This document shows positions 26,274-35,840 of a stretch of DNA of 64,000 nucleotides, piece after piece; position 1 is the first letter of the stretch, and the number at the start of each line of letters is the position of its first letter. The position numbers and the translations under genes were made by a program. Source of the DNA: Phycisphaerales bacterium (lineage in GTDB: Bacteria > Planctomycetota > Phycisphaerae > Phycisphaerales > UBA1924); assembly GCA_020831775.1 (NCBI GenBank), contig JAFIFZ010000077.1, forward strand, positions 1-64,000, read 5' to 3'. A model generated the notes under the pieces. The model was given only the letters and a program-made list of their open reading frames with translations. It made no database searches and was not told where the DNA came from.

Positions 26274-27047
26274 TCAGCTTCCGTATGCGCGTCGGAGCTG
26301 GGGGATCCGGGCGACGACCTCGCGCCTGAGGCGTTCGACGACCTCGTCGAAGGAGAGGCGGGTGGTGTCGATGGTGATCGCGTCGTCGGGGCAGACCAGC
26401 GGGCCGTCGGTTCGGGTCGAGTCGAGGTGGTCGCGTTCGAGGATGCGCTTGTGTACCTCGTCGATGGTGACGGTCTGTCCGGCCTCGGCGAGCTGCTCGG
26501 CCCGGCGCTCGGCGCGGACGCGGGCGTCGGCGTCGAGGTAGAACTTCACATCGGCGTCGGGGAAGACGACCGAGCCCTGGTCGCGGCCTTCAGAGACGAG
26601 GCGCGGGTGCTGGGCGGCGATGATCCGCTGCTTGCGGACGAGGTGCTCGCGCAGCTCCTTGATCGCGGCGATCTTGGAGACCTGGGCGGTGACATCCGGC
26701 TTGCGGATGCGCTCGTTGAGCGGGCGCATCCAGGCGAGGATGGCGGGGGGGTCCTGCGACCAGTCGAAGTGGAGGTCGGCGTCGACGAGTGTTTCGACGA
26801 TCTTCTCGGGATTGTCGAGGGAGAGCTTGTTGTCGATGGCGATGGCCGCGGCGGCCCGGTACATCGCCCCGGTGTCGAGCACATCGACGCCCAGGGCCCG
26901 GGCCAGGGCGTGGGCGACGGTGGACTTGCCGGTGCCCGCCGGCCCGTCGATGGTGACGATGATGGAGGTTTCCGGCGGCACGATCGGAAGGGGCTTGGTT
27001 TCTCTGGCGGTTGCGGCGACGGTTCGCTGGGCGTCTGTGGCGGGCAT
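26274..27047 (-). CDS. cmk: Cytidylate kinase
   Basis: 257 residues. P-loop GPAGTGKST at residues 35-43 after an ~27-residue extra N-terminus. LDTGAMYRAAA is the CMP-binding segment, GRDQGSVVFPDADVKFYLDA matches the family's GRDxGTxVFPxA motif, and ERDHLDSTRTDGPL is the lid region with catalytic Arg. It phosphorylates CMP and dCMP. Gln replaces the usual Ile in GRDIG, a mild change. Start ATG 27047; the extra N-terminal segment is low-complexity. Confidence 0.94.
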   Translation of the reverse strand: MPATDAQRTVAATARETKPLPIVPPETSIIVTIDGPAGTGKSTVAHALARALGVDVLDTGAMYRAAAAIAIDNKLSLDNPEKIVETLVDADLHFDWSQDPPAILAWMRPLNERIRKPDVTAQVSKIAAIKELREHLVRKQRIIAAQHPRLVSEGRDQGSVVFPDADVKFYLDADARVRAERRAEQLAEAGQTVTIDEVHKRILERDHLDSTRTDGPLVCPDDAITIDTTRLSFDEVVERLRREVVARIPQLRRAYGS

Positions 27048-27098
27048 CCTGCCTCCCGGCGTGTGCGGAGGGGGATCGGACGCCGCCGGGGCGACCGA

Positions 27099-27962
27099 TC
27101 AGCCCTGCTCCTCTGCCGCGGCGAGGGCGGCCTCGACCGCGGCGCGGCTCTTGAGCAACCCAAGTGTAACATCGCCCTCCCCCCGATAGTCCAGAGCGAC
27201 AGAGCCATCGAACCCGACGGCCCTGACCGCCTCGATCATGGGGTTGAGGTCGTACGCGGAATGCTCGGGGTCGTCGAGCCCCTCCAGAGCGGCCAGGAGG
27301 TCGTCCGCCCCGCCTTCGGGCTCTTTCTCGGGGGCGAACTCGACGGTCGACGCACAGACGGCGCCGGCGTAGGGCGTCAGCCTGCGGAGATAGGAGACCG
27401 GGTCGCCCGACTCGGCCGCCTTCTGGAAATCGGGGTAGGTCATCACGCGGAAGCGGGCGACGCGCTTGATGAGCTCGGTGACGCGCTCGGCGTCGTGGGT
27501 CAGACCCGGGCCGGGGCTGATCAAAAGATTCATTTCGAGCTTCTCGGCCCGCTCGACGGCGATCTGCAGGCGGTCGATCGCCAGCTCGAAGGTGTCTTCG
27601 CGGTCGGGGCCGGAGATCTCGATCGCCGCGGCGTTGCAGCCGAGGATGGCGGCGGCGGAGATGACCTTCTCGATCCGTTCGATGGCCTTTTCGCCCTTGT
27701 CGTCGTTCGGATCGGCGAGGGGCTGGGGGTCGCTCTCGACCAGGACGAGGCAGGCGCAGCCGGCCTTGTCGGCCCGCTCTCTGAGGGCATCGATGCGTGC
27801 GCGGTCGGCGCCCTTGAGGAGGTCGGTGGAGACAACCAGGCCGTGGAGGCCGAGTTGTTCGTTGGCGTAGGCGGGGAGGTCGAGGAGGGGTATTTCCGGC
27901 TTGCGCCGGCCCTTGGGCATGACCAGGTCGCGGACGCAGGCGGTGGAGAGGGTGAACAGCAT
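27099..27962 (-). CDS. Xylose-isomerase-like TIM-barrel protein
   Basis: 287 residues. It has the order of a sugar-phosphate isomerase/epimerase-type barrel: LSTACVRDLVMPKGRR start, YANEQLGLHGLVVSTDLL, LGCNAAAIEIS, EMNLLISPGP (where metal-binding Glu/Asp usually lie), and FDGSVALDYRGEGDVTLGL at the end. The typical metal-ligand set is only partly recognisable, so activity is uncertain. It is 51 bases upstream of cmk on the same strand and may be co-transcribed. Confidence 0.75.
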   Translation of the reverse strand: MLFTLSTACVRDLVMPKGRRKPEIPLLDLPAYANEQLGLHGLVVSTDLLKGADRARIDALRERADKAGCACLVLVESDPQPLADPNDDKGEKAIERIEKVISAAAILGCNAAAIEISGPDREDTFELAIDRLQIAVERAEKLEMNLLISPGPGLTHDAERVTELIKRVARFRVMTYPDFQKAAESGDPVSYLRRLTPYAGAVCASTVEFAPEKEPEGGADDLLAALEGLDDPEHSAYDLNPMIEAVRAVGFDGSVALDYRGEGDVTLGLLKSRAAVEAALAAAEEQG

Positions 27963-28094
27963 GGCGGGCGACTGTATCGGCCAGAGGCTTGCCGAGCCAC
28001 GAGTCTGGTTTCCGTGAGCGTCCCGGGGCGTCCGGTCCGCGTAGGATCGGCCTCGCGGCCGGGGGGTCCGGCCAGCCTGATGGAGCCGCCACCA

Positions 28095-28475
28095 ATGTCA
28101 TACCCCAACGATCGGGTCTACTCGCAGTCTCACGAATGGCACAAGGTCGAGGGCGACGAACTGCTGCTCGGCCTGTCGAAGTTCGCCGTCGATCAGCTCA
28201 CCGATGTCACCTATGTCGAGGTCAAGCCCGTCGGGACGGCCTTCAAGGCCGGCGAGAGCATCGGCGAGGTCGAGTCCGTCAAGACCACCAGCGATGTCTA
28301 CTGCGCCGCCGCGGGCGAGATCGTCGAGGTCAACTCGAAGGTCGTCGACGACCCGAGCCTGCTCAACAGCGATCCGCACGGCGAGGGCTGGCTCGCGAAG
28401 ATCAAGATCACAGACAAGGCCGGTCTGGACAAGTGCGTCGACGCGGAGACCTACGGGCGGGACCACGCCAATTGA
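28095..28475 (+). CDS. gcvH: Glycine cleavage system H protein
   Basis: 126 residues, full length. A lipoyl-carrier hybrid-motif fold with the lipoylated Lys in ESVKTTSDVYCAAAGEI. DRVYSQSHEWHKVEGDEL and WLAKIKITD also match. It shuttles the aminomethyl group between the P, T and L proteins of glycine cleavage. GGAG lies 12 bases before ATG 28095. gcvT and gcvP are not in the window. Confidence 0.95.
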   Translation: MSYPNDRVYSQSHEWHKVEGDELLLGLSKFAVDQLTDVTYVEVKPVGTAFKAGESIGEVESVKTTSDVYCAAAGEIVEVNSKVVDDPSLLNSDPHGEGWLAKIKITDKAGLDKCVDAETYGRDHAN

Positions 28476-28551
28476 CGGGCGCGGCCCCCACGCCGCGGGC
28501 ACGCACCGGCGCTGAGTCCGCGCCGCGGGAGGGGCCTGCGGGCCAGGGCCG

Positions 28552-29286
28552 ATGATCGTTTGCGAGGATGTCAGCAAGAGCTACGAGCTTGGCGATCGGC
28601 GGGTGCCCGCCCTCCGCGGCTTTTCCATGCGCATCGACGAGCCGGGGTACTACGCGATCATGGGACGCTCCGGCAGCGGCAAGAGCACCCTGCTGCACCT
28701 GCTCGCCTCGCTGGACAAGCCCGACTCGGGCGTGATCCGCGTCGCCGGAGAAGACCTCCACACCATGACCGAGCGAGCGGCGACCGCGTTCCGACGCACC
28801 CGCATCGGCATCGTCTTCCAGCAGTTCAACCTGATCCCCACGCTGACAGCCAGGGAGAATGTCGAGCTGCCGGGTCTGCTGGCGGGCCGTTCCAAGGCCG
28901 AGCTCCGCGAGCGGAGCACGCAGCTCTTAGAGGAACTCGGCCTGCCCGACCGGGCCGATCACCGGCCCGAAGCGATGTCGGGGGGCGAGCAGCAGCGGGT
29001 GGCGATCGCCCGGGCGCTCCTGTTCGAGCCGCCGGTGGTCCTCGCCGATGAGCCGACGGGGAATCTCGATTCGGCCAGCAGCGAACGCCTCTGGGCGCTG
29101 CTCGCGGGGATCGCCAGGGACCGGAAGCTGACGGTGCTGATGGTGACGCACGAGCCCGCCGCCGCGGCGCACTGCGGCAGAATGTTTGTCATGAGCGACG
29201 GTCGCCTCGCGGGCGAGGTCGAGACGGAGGGTCTGGATGCGGCCGGCGTGGCTTCTCGCTATCAGGAATGCATCCGAGCGGCGTAA
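28552..29286 (+). CDS. ABC transporter ATPase, LolD/MacB-type
   Basis: 244 residues. Walker A GRSGSGKST (38-46), signature MSGGEQQRVAIARAL, Walker B VVLADEPTGNLDS, and the H-loop THEP. The LolD-type motif ENVELPGLLAGRSKAELRER is present. Its stop codon lies inside the following permease gene (50-bp overlap), so the two form one complex. This family exports lipoproteins, peptides or macrolides rather than importing nutrients. Confidence 0.93.
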   Translation: MIVCEDVSKSYELGDRRVPALRGFSMRIDEPGYYAIMGRSGSGKSTLLHLLASLDKPDSGVIRVAGEDLHTMTERAATAFRRTRIGIVFQQFNLIPTLTARENVELPGLLAGRSKAELRERSTQLLEELGLPDRADHRPEAMSGGEQQRVAIARALLFEPPVVLADEPTGNLDSASSERLWALLAGIARDRKLTVLMVTHEPAAAAHCGRMFVMSDGRLAGEVETEGLDAAGVASRYQECIRAA

Positions 29287-32149
29287 TCGCGCGCTCTTGC
29301 TGACCGGGGCGGTCGCCCTGTCCGCGGCGCTCATCGTGGCGGTGGTGACCGCCATGCACTCGCTGAACACCTCCGTCGAGCTCCGCACCAGCGCCACGAT
29401 CGGCGCCGCCGATGTCCGTATCGAGCCCAGGGGCACCGGCCAGTCCATGCACGCCGGCGTCCTCGAGCAGGCGAGGGAGTGGGAGGGGGTCGAGCTCGCG
29501 TCGGGCCGCCTCGAAGTCGCCCTGAGCACACTCGGCGTGCGCAAGCCGGTCTACGAGCATGACGAAGACGGACGCTTCGTGCTCCGCGAGCGCACCTTCA
29601 CGACCTCCGCCCTCGCCAACGGGATCGACCTGAAGCTGGAGGACCGCATCCGCCCGATGCGTCTGTTGCGCGGTCGCATGCCGAAGCAACAGGGCGAGGT
29701 CGTGATCGACGCCCTGCTCGCCTACCGGCTGGGTTGGTCGCACCAGAGCCGCACCGACGCGATCTTCGCGTTCGAGATGGTCGACCCGAGGTTCCTCCGC
29801 CTGCGCGACAGCGTGCCGTCCGACCCCGGCGCCGACGCGGGAGCGAGGCGGATCCAGCGGTTCAACGAGCGTCAGGGCGTCCGCGTCGGCGACGAGCTGA
29901 CGGTCGTGCGATCGCTCCTGCTCGGGGGCGACGCGCGTGCCGCGGCGTGGCGGGCGATGGCAGAGATCGGACGCATGCGTGCGCTCGGTTCGGCCTCCTT
30001 CCTTTCCGACGCGCTGCTGATCGGCGGAACACTCGCCGATGGCGTCTACCGCCTGTCGGCCTACGACCGCTCGCTCACGCTCCGCGTGGTCGGCATCGCC
30101 GAGCAGCCCCCGCTCGGCGGCAGGCCCCAGCTCTTCATGGACCTGAACGACCTGCAGCGGCTGACCGGGCGCGAGGGAAGGCTCTCCTCGATCGATCTCG
30201 TGCTCGACCCCGAGGCGGACGCCGAGGCGTTGTCGCTGGCGTGGAACGAACTCGTGCCCGACACGCTCCTGGTGCAGACGACCGCCCGCATCACCAGCAG
30301 CCTGGACAAAAACCTCAAGTCGAGCCAGCTCGGGTTCCTCATCGCGTCGCTGCTGGCGTTTCTTTCCGCGTCGTTCATCGTGATGACGGGGCTAACGACC
30401 GACATCGCCGAGCGCCAGCGCGAGCTGGCGGTGATCCGCTGCATCGGCTCGAACCGGCTCCAGCTCGCAGAGGCGCAGCTCGTATTCGGCGGGCTCATCG
30501 GGATCGGCGGGGCGATGATCGGCGTGCCCCTGGGCATCGCGATGGCGTGGGGGATCGCCCTGCTCTTTCCAAGCGCGATCCCCAGCGGGCTGACGGTGCC
30601 CTGGATCGGCGTGGGGCTGGCGGCGATCGGCTCGCTCGGCAGCGGGCTGGCCGGGGCGCTCATCCCCGCGTGGAACGCCGCGAGGCTCTCGCCCCTCAAG
30701 GCCATGGGCGCACGGAGCCGCCCGGTCAGGGCGAAGGGCGTCGCGATCGTCACGGCGGTCGGGCTCGTCGGGATCGGGCTCCACCTGGCGCTGATCCTGG
30801 CGCCGATCGACAAGCAACTTGTGTTCTGGCTGTACGCGTTGGTCGGGCTGCCGGCGATGTTTGTCGGCTACTTCATGCTCTGCGTGCCGCTGACCTTGCT
30901 GGTCATCGTGTCGCTGGGGCGCGGCCTCTCGTCGGTCTTCCGCCTGCCGCCGAGTTTGCTGGTGCGTTCGGTCGCGGGGACGCCCTTCCGGTACGGGTTC
31001 ACCGCCGGCGCCATGATGACGGGCCTGGCCCTCATGGTCAGCATCTGGTCCAACGGCGGGGCGGTGCTGCGCGACTGGCTCGGCCGGATGGAGTTCCCCG
31101 ACGCGTTCGTGAGCGGACCGGACCTGAATCCTCTGGCGCAGGAGACGCTCGACGCGCTCCCGCATGTGACCAACTCCTGCCGCATCACGCTGGAGATCGT
31201 CGACCTCGACCCCGAGGCGGGCTTCGGCGTTCGCGCCCTGCAGGACTACAAGACGACCTTCATCGGGTTCGAGCCCGACCGCTTCTTCGAGATGACGAAG
31301 CTGCAGTGGGTGCAGGGGTCTGTCGAGACGGCCCTGCCGCGGCTCTTAGAGGGCGGGACGGTGATCGTCGCGCGCGAGTTCCTCGTCGCCTCGGGGCTCG
31401 GCGTGGGCAAGACCTTCCGGTGCTTCGACCGCGAGGGCAACCTGCACGAGTTCGAGATCGTCGGCGTGGTCACCAGCCCGGGGCTGGACATCGCCAGCCG
31501 GTTCTTCAACATCGGCGAGACCTACACGCACCAGGCGGTGCACGCCGTGTTCGCCTCCATCGACGACATGCGAAAACGCTTCGGCAGCGACCGCACACAC
31601 CTGATCCAAGTGAACCTGTCGCGCGACTACACCGACGACGAAGCCCTCGCGGCGATCCGCGAGGCGATGGCCGGGTTCGGCGTGCTCGATGTCGGCAGCG
31701 GGCGCCAGATCAAGGACGGCATCCGCACCTTCGCCACCGGTACGCTCCTGGTTTTCAGCGTGATCGCGGTCGCGGCGATGATCGTCGCCTGTTTCGGCGT
31801 GGCGAACCTGATCGTCGCGGCCATCGAGGGCCGCCGGTTCGAGTTCGGCGTGCTGCGGAGCGTGGGGGGGTCGCGCGGGATGCTCGTGCGCCTCGTCCTC
31901 GCCGAAGCGACGCTGATCGCGATCGTCGCCTCGATCATCGGCACGACAATGGGCCTGCAGAGCGCGCTGGGCGGGCGGCGCATCTACGAACTGATGCTCG
32001 GCATCGAGTTCTCGGTGAGGCCCCCGGTCGTCGCGATCCTCTTCGGGTGCCTCGCGGTGCTCGTGCTGACGCTCGCGGCGGCGGGGCCCGCGGCGTGGCG
32101 ATTGAATCGCCAGGGGCCGCGCGAACTGCTCGCCTCGACGCGGGGGTAA
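29237..32149 (+). CDS. FtsX-family ABC permease (double-length)
   Basis: 970 residues: an N-terminal helix (~20-42), a ~320-residue periplasmic domain, helices from ~366 to ~610 including an FtsX domain (ASFIVMTGLTTDIAERQREL, with the FtsX IRCIGS motif), a second periplasmic domain, then three C-terminal helices (~836-955) forming a second FtsX domain (LVVAAIEGRRFEFGVLRSVGG region). This duplicated layout matches AcrB-unrelated MacB/LolC-like exporters carrying two FtsX units in one chain. It starts inside the ATPase gene. Likely role: moving lipoproteins or lipids from the inner membrane. Confidence 0.88.
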   Translation: MRPAWLLAIRNASERRNRALLLTGAVALSAALIVAVVTAMHSLNTSVELRTSATIGAADVRIEPRGTGQSMHAGVLEQAREWEGVELASGRLEVALSTLGVRKPVYEHDEDGRFVLRERTFTTSALANGIDLKLEDRIRPMRLLRGRMPKQQGEVVIDALLAYRLGWSHQSRTDAIFAFEMVDPRFLRLRDSVPSDPGADAGARRIQRFNERQGVRVGDELTVVRSLLLGGDARAAAWRAMAEIGRMRALGSASFLSDALLIGGTLADGVYRLSAYDRSLTLRVVGIAEQPPLGGRPQLFMDLNDLQRLTGREGRLSSIDLVLDPEADAEALSLAWNELVPDTLLVQTTARITSSLDKNLKSSQLGFLIASLLAFLSASFIVMTGLTTDIAERQRELAVIRCIGSNRLQLAEAQLVFGGLIGIGGAMIGVPLGIAMAWGIALLFPSAIPSGLTVPWIGVGLAAIGSLGSGLAGALIPAWNAARLSPLKAMGARSRPVRAKGVAIVTAVGLVGIGLHLALILAPIDKQLVFWLYALVGLPAMFVGYFMLCVPLTLLVIVSLGRGLSSVFRLPPSLLVRSVAGTPFRYGFTAGAMMTGLALMVSIWSNGGAVLRDWLGRMEFPDAFVSGPDLNPLAQETLDALPHVTNSCRITLEIVDLDPEAGFGVRALQDYKTTFIGFEPDRFFEMTKLQWVQGSVETALPRLLEGGTVIVAREFLVASGLGVGKTFRCFDREGNLHEFEIVGVVTSPGLDIASRFFNIGETYTHQAVHAVFASIDDMRKRFGSDRTHLIQVNLSRDYTDDEALAAIREAMAGFGVLDVGSGRQIKDGIRTFATGTLLVFSVIAVAAMIVACFGVANLIVAAIEGRRFEFGVLRSVGGSRGMLVRLVLAEATLIAIVASIIGTTMGLQSALGGRRIYELMLGIEFSVRPPVVAILFGCLAVLVLTLAAAGPAAWRLNRQGPRELLASTRG

Positions 32150-32177
32150 GCGGGGGTCGACGACGCTTTGCGATCAC

Positions 32178-32615
32178 TCACGGATAAGTGGCGATCGAAA
32201 TCGCGGCGAAAACAACCAGCATCACGACGATCGCGATCGCGAAACAGTACAGCCCCTGCAGGATCACCACCAGGATCGCCTTCCAGAGCGTGCACTCGAG
32301 CATCTTGGCGACGACGCCGGCCCGTGTGAGCATCCCCGTCATCGAGGCGACGATCTGGGTCATCGGATCGGTCGAGTTGGGGTTGCCGCCCAGGATCGAG
32401 ATGAGGAGCGCGACGCCCACACCCGTGAGCACGCTCAGGAACCACGCCGCGAGCTCGATCAGCATCGCCCGTCTGAGCGTCGGGCGTTCCTTGAGCACCG
32501 TCTTGGCCGAGATGGCGAGCAAGTACCCGAGGATCACAAGCCATGCGTAGAACATCGCCGGGATGGCGACAAGCAGCAGGATCGCGAAGAAGATGGGTCC
32601 GCCCGCAGGGCTCAA
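32178..32615 (-). CDS. Small membrane protein, cassette member 3
   Basis: 145 residues with about four membrane helices: IFFAILLLVAIPAMFYAWLVI, AMLIELAAWFLSVLTGVGVA, then two in the C-terminal third. Between them, VVAKMLECTLWKAILVVILQ resembles VVSKMFKTTFVQGLLISLVA in the 33063-33473 protein, so the two are paralogues. Stop TGA-adjacent spacing to the next gene is 12 bases. No recognised family. No signal peptide beyond the first helix. Confidence 0.6.
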   Translation of the reverse strand: MSPAGGPIFFAILLLVAIPAMFYAWLVILGYLLAISAKTVLKERPTLRRAMLIELAAWFLSVLTGVGVALLISILGGNPNSTDPMTQIVASMTGMLTRAGVVAKMLECTLWKAILVVILQGLYCFAIAIVVMLVVFAAISIATYP

Positions 32616-32627
32616 GCGTCGCTCCGA

Positions 32628-33032
32628 TCAGATGATCTGAAACCCGAAGAGCGCCGAGGTCGTCACGACGACCAGCACGCCCACCACGAAGAAGAGAAGC
32701 AAGGGAATCGCGGCGATCACCACCGAGCTGAACAATCCAGTCTCGAAGAATTGCTTGTTGGCGGCCGCCTGGGCCGTCGTCACGACGCCGAGGATCGAGA
32801 GCAGCACCAGCCAGTCCCCCGGCTTGGGGCCAAGCGAGGCGAGCACGCCGATGACCGGCAGCATCATCAGCATGGTCAGCGCGATCGCGACCCACGACGC
32901 GTGAAACGCGAGACGGAACGGATACTCCTCGCCGGTCACCCACCGGGCCGATCTTCGCAGGCTCACTGCCCCGGCGACGATATAGGCGACCGTGAAGAGC
33001 AGCCCGATAATCAACTGGGCAGCGGAATCCAT
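32628..33032 (-). CDS. Small membrane protein, cassette member 2
   Basis: 134 residues with about four membrane helices (LIIGLLFTVAYIVAGAVSL, WVAIALTMLMMLPVIGVLAS, WLVLLSILGVVTTA, FSSVVIAAIPLLLFFVVGVLV). Its overall layout parallels its two neighbours, but sequence likeness is weak. It sits 30 bases after member 1 and 12 bases before member 3, so all three are probably one transcript. Function unknown. Confidence 0.6.
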   Translation of the reverse strand: MDSAAQLIIGLLFTVAYIVAGAVSLRRSARWVTGEEYPFRLAFHASWVAIALTMLMMLPVIGVLASLGPKPGDWLVLLSILGVVTTAQAAANKQFFETGLFSSVVIAAIPLLLFFVVGVLVVVTTSALFGFQII

Positions 33033-33062
33033 CGCTGTCTCCGAGCCACGCTCGGCGAGCCG

Positions 33063-33473
33063 TCAGACGGCCGCGGCAAACGCGACCATGCCCACGGCGA
33101 CGACGATCACGAGCACGATCACGATCAGCACCGCGACCAGACTGATCAACAGCCCCTGGACGAAAGTGGTCTTGAACATCTTGGAGACCACCGCCGCCTG
33201 GATGCAGAATGTCAGCAGCAAGTTCAGGAGCCCCATGTACGACATCGCGGCCTGGCCGGCCTGCGTCGCCACCAGCGTGATGAACATGTACGACGCCACC
33301 CACGACAGCAGCGCGGAGATCAGGGCCGCGGCCACCGCTGTGGAGTAGGCGACCGTCTCCTTCATCACGATCCTCGCGGCGATCCTCAGCAGGACGCCCG
33401 AGATGAGCCCCTGGATGATGACGACAGCGACAATCGTCGCGATCGATGCGATGTTGAACGGGTCTTGCTGCAC
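33063..33473 (-). CDS. Small membrane protein, cassette member 1
   Basis: 136 residues from GTG 33473 (AAAGGGG about 10 bases upstream); the long open frame further upstream is Gly/Arg-rich and is not translated in my view, and it would run into uvrB. Four helices: IATIVAVVIIQGLISGVLL, YSTAVAAALISALLSWVAS, MGLLNLLLTFCIQAAVV and a long C-terminal one. Divergent from uvrB (160-bp gap). Function unknown. Confidence 0.6.
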   Translation of the reverse strand: MQQDPFNIASIATIVAVVIIQGLISGVLLRIAARIVMKETVAYSTAVAAALISALLSWVASYMFITLVATQAGQAAMSYMGLLNLLLTFCIQAAVVSKMFKTTFVQGLLISLVAVLIVIVLVIVVAVGMVAFAAAV

Positions 33474-33632
33474 GCCGGACGCCCCTTTCGGCAGGTCCCC
33501 CCAAGCCGTGCCGATCCTCGTCGGGCCCCCGGCCTTGGACCGACGCGAGCGTACCGATCCGCCTCGCGGGGTGCAACCCCCTTTGCGGGCCGGATTCCGG
33601 CCCCTCCGCCCCCCGCGTACCGTTCCGGACCC

Positions 33633-35813
33633 ATGCCCGAGCACCGCTTCCAGATCGTCAGCGAGTTCAGCCCCACCGGCGATCAGCCCGAGGCGATCGA
33701 GCAGATCGTCCGGGACTTCAACGCCGGGGAGCGGTTCGTCACCCTGCTGGGGGCGACCGGTACCGGCAAGACCTTCACGATGGCCAATGTAATCGAACGC
33801 CTGGCCAAGCCCACGCTCATCATCAGCCACAACAAGACACTCGCCGCCCAGCTCTACGAGGAGCTCCGGGGTTTCCTGCCCAACAACAGCGTCAACTACT
33901 TTGTCTCGTATTACGACTATTACCAGCCCGAGGCGTACATCCCCCAGCGGGATATCTATATCGAGAAGGACGCCAGCCGCAACGACGACCTCGACCAGCT
34001 GCGCCTCGCCGCGACGAGCAACATCCTGAGCCGTCGCGACACGGTGGTGGTGGCGTCGGTCTCGTGCATCTTCGGCCTCGGCTCGCCAGAGGCGTACGGG
34101 CAGAAGGTGCTGACGATCACGCGAGGGAGCGAGATCTCGCGGCGTGACTTCTTCCTCGCCCTTAACGCCATGCAGTACCAGCGGGCGGAGATCGAGTTCA
34201 AGCGCGGGACCTACCGGGCCCGGGGCGACGCGATCGAAGTCTGGCCCGCCTACGAGAAGTTCGCCGTGCGCATCGAACTGTTCGGCGACGAGGTCGACCG
34301 CGTCGAGCTGGTCAACCCGACCTCGGGCGAGCTGCTGGAGGAGGCGCACCAGTTCTTCCTCTTCCCGGCCGTGCACCATGTGATGCCCGAAGACCAGCTC
34401 GAAGCCGCGGTCTCGGGCATCCGCGCCGAGCTCGACGAGCGGGTGAACCAGTTGCGTGCCGAGGGCAAGCTGCTGGAGGCCCAGCGCCTCATCGCCCGCA
34501 CCAAGTACGACCTCGAGATGATCCAGGAGACGGGCATGTGCCCGGGCATCGAGAATTATTCGAGGTTCATGGACGGCCGCTCGCCCGGCGAACGCCCCTT
34601 CACGCTGATGGACTATTTCGACTACGCCCCGCCCGCGGGGGAGAGCGGCATCGCCTCGGCCGTCGCAAGACCCGGCCGGCCCAACAAGGGCGACTGGCTG
34701 CTGATCATCGATGAATCGCATGTGACCCTGCCGCAGGTCCGCGCGATGTTCAACGGCGACCGTGCCCGCAAGCAGGTGCTGGTCGACCACGGGTTCCGCC
34801 TGCCCTCGGCGCTCGACAACCGCCCGGTGCGGTTCGAGGAGTTCGAGTCGATGCTCCCCCGCGTGCTCTTTGTCAGCGCGACGCCGGCGCCGTACGAACT
34901 CTCAAAGACCGAGGGCCGCGTTGCAGAGCAGGTGATCCGCCCGACCGGGCTCTTAGACCCGGAGATCGAGGTCAAGCCCGCGGGCGGGCAGGTGCCAGAC
35001 CTCGTCGAGCAGTGCCGCGTGAGGGTCGACCGGGGCGAGCGCGTGCTGGTCACGGCCCTGACCAAGCGCCTGTGCGAGGACCTGACGAACTACCTGCACG
35101 ACCAGGGCTTCCGCGTGCGCTACCTGCACTCAGAGATCGAGACGCTCGAGCGCATCACGCTGCTGAGCGAGCTGCGCCAGGGCGAGTTCGATGTGCTTGT
35201 CGGCGTCAACCTGCTCCGCGAGGGGCTCGACCTGCCCGAGGTCTCGCTCGTCTGCATCCTCGACGCCGACAAGGAAGGCTTCCTCCGCAGCCCGACGAGC
35301 CTCATCCAGACCATGGGGCGCGCCGCACGCAACGCCGACTCCAAAGTCGTCATGTACGCCGACAAAATGACCCCCGCCATGCAGACCGCGATCGACGAAA
35401 CCGAACGCCGCCGCGAAAAGCAGGTCGCCTACAACGAAGCCCACGGCATCACGCCCACCACCATCTTCAAACCCGTCCGCCGCGGCATGGAAACAGAGAT
35501 CCGCGCCCGCAAGGTCGCACGCCAAAAGCTCGAAACCGCCGAGGAAGCCTTCGAGGCGGGCTCGCTCGTCGGCGTCCTCGAAGAAGAGATGCTCAGGGCG
35601 GCCGAGGCCCTCGATTTCGAGAAGGCCGCCGAGCTCCGCGACCAGGCCGCCAAACTCAAGCAGCTCATCGAGGAGGCGGGCGACGACGCGAAGATCACAC
35701 GCACCGAGCTCGAAGAGGCCCTCTCGGGCGGGGGCAAGTCACGCAAGGCCGGGATGCCCGGCGTCCGCGCCAACAAACGCAGCAAGAAGCGCCGCACCAA
35801 GCGTTCCGGTTGA
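33633..35813 (+). CDS. uvrB: UvrABC excinuclease subunit B
   Basis: 726 residues. GATGTGKT at residues 40-47 is Walker A; the aromatic beta-hairpin YYDYYQPEAYIPQRDIYIEK inserts into DNA; helicase motifs LIIDESH and MGRAARN are present. A C-terminal UVR motif (FEKAAELRDQAAKLKQLIEE) contacts UvrC. The last ~25 residues are a Lys/Arg-rich tail (RANKRSKKRRTKRSG), unusual for UvrB. ATG 33633 is chosen because MPEHRFQIVSEFSPTGDQP is the family's start. uvrA follows after one small gene, so both subunits are likely co-expressed. Confidence 0.97.
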   Translation: MPEHRFQIVSEFSPTGDQPEAIEQIVRDFNAGERFVTLLGATGTGKTFTMANVIERLAKPTLIISHNKTLAAQLYEELRGFLPNNSVNYFVSYYDYYQPEAYIPQRDIYIEKDASRNDDLDQLRLAATSNILSRRDTVVVASVSCIFGLGSPEAYGQKVLTITRGSEISRRDFFLALNAMQYQRAEIEFKRGTYRARGDAIEVWPAYEKFAVRIELFGDEVDRVELVNPTSGELLEEAHQFFLFPAVHHVMPEDQLEAAVSGIRAELDERVNQLRAEGKLLEAQRLIARTKYDLEMIQETGMCPGIENYSRFMDGRSPGERPFTLMDYFDYAPPAGESGIASAVARPGRPNKGDWLLIIDESHVTLPQVRAMFNGDRARKQVLVDHGFRLPSALDNRPVRFEEFESMLPRVLFVSATPAPYELSKTEGRVAEQVIRPTGLLDPEIEVKPAGGQVPDLVEQCRVRVDRGERVLVTALTKRLCEDLTNYLHDQGFRVRYLHSEIETLERITLLSELRQGEFDVLVGVNLLREGLDLPEVSLVCILDADKEGFLRSPTSLIQTMGRAARNADSKVVMYADKMTPAMQTAIDETERRREKQVAYNEAHGITPTTIFKPVRRGMETEIRARKVARQKLETAEEAFEAGSLVGVLEEEMLRAAEALDFEKAAELRDQAAKLKQLIEEAGDDAKITRTELEEALSGGGKSRKAGMPGVRANKRSKKRRTKRSG

Positions 35814-35840
35814 GGCGCGGCCGCGGTCTACCATCGCCCG

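Noticed and set aside
32751-33632. Extended N-terminus of uvrB.
   Set aside because: It runs opposite the membrane-protein cassette with His/Arg/Asp-rich composition; UvrB family sequence starts at 33633.
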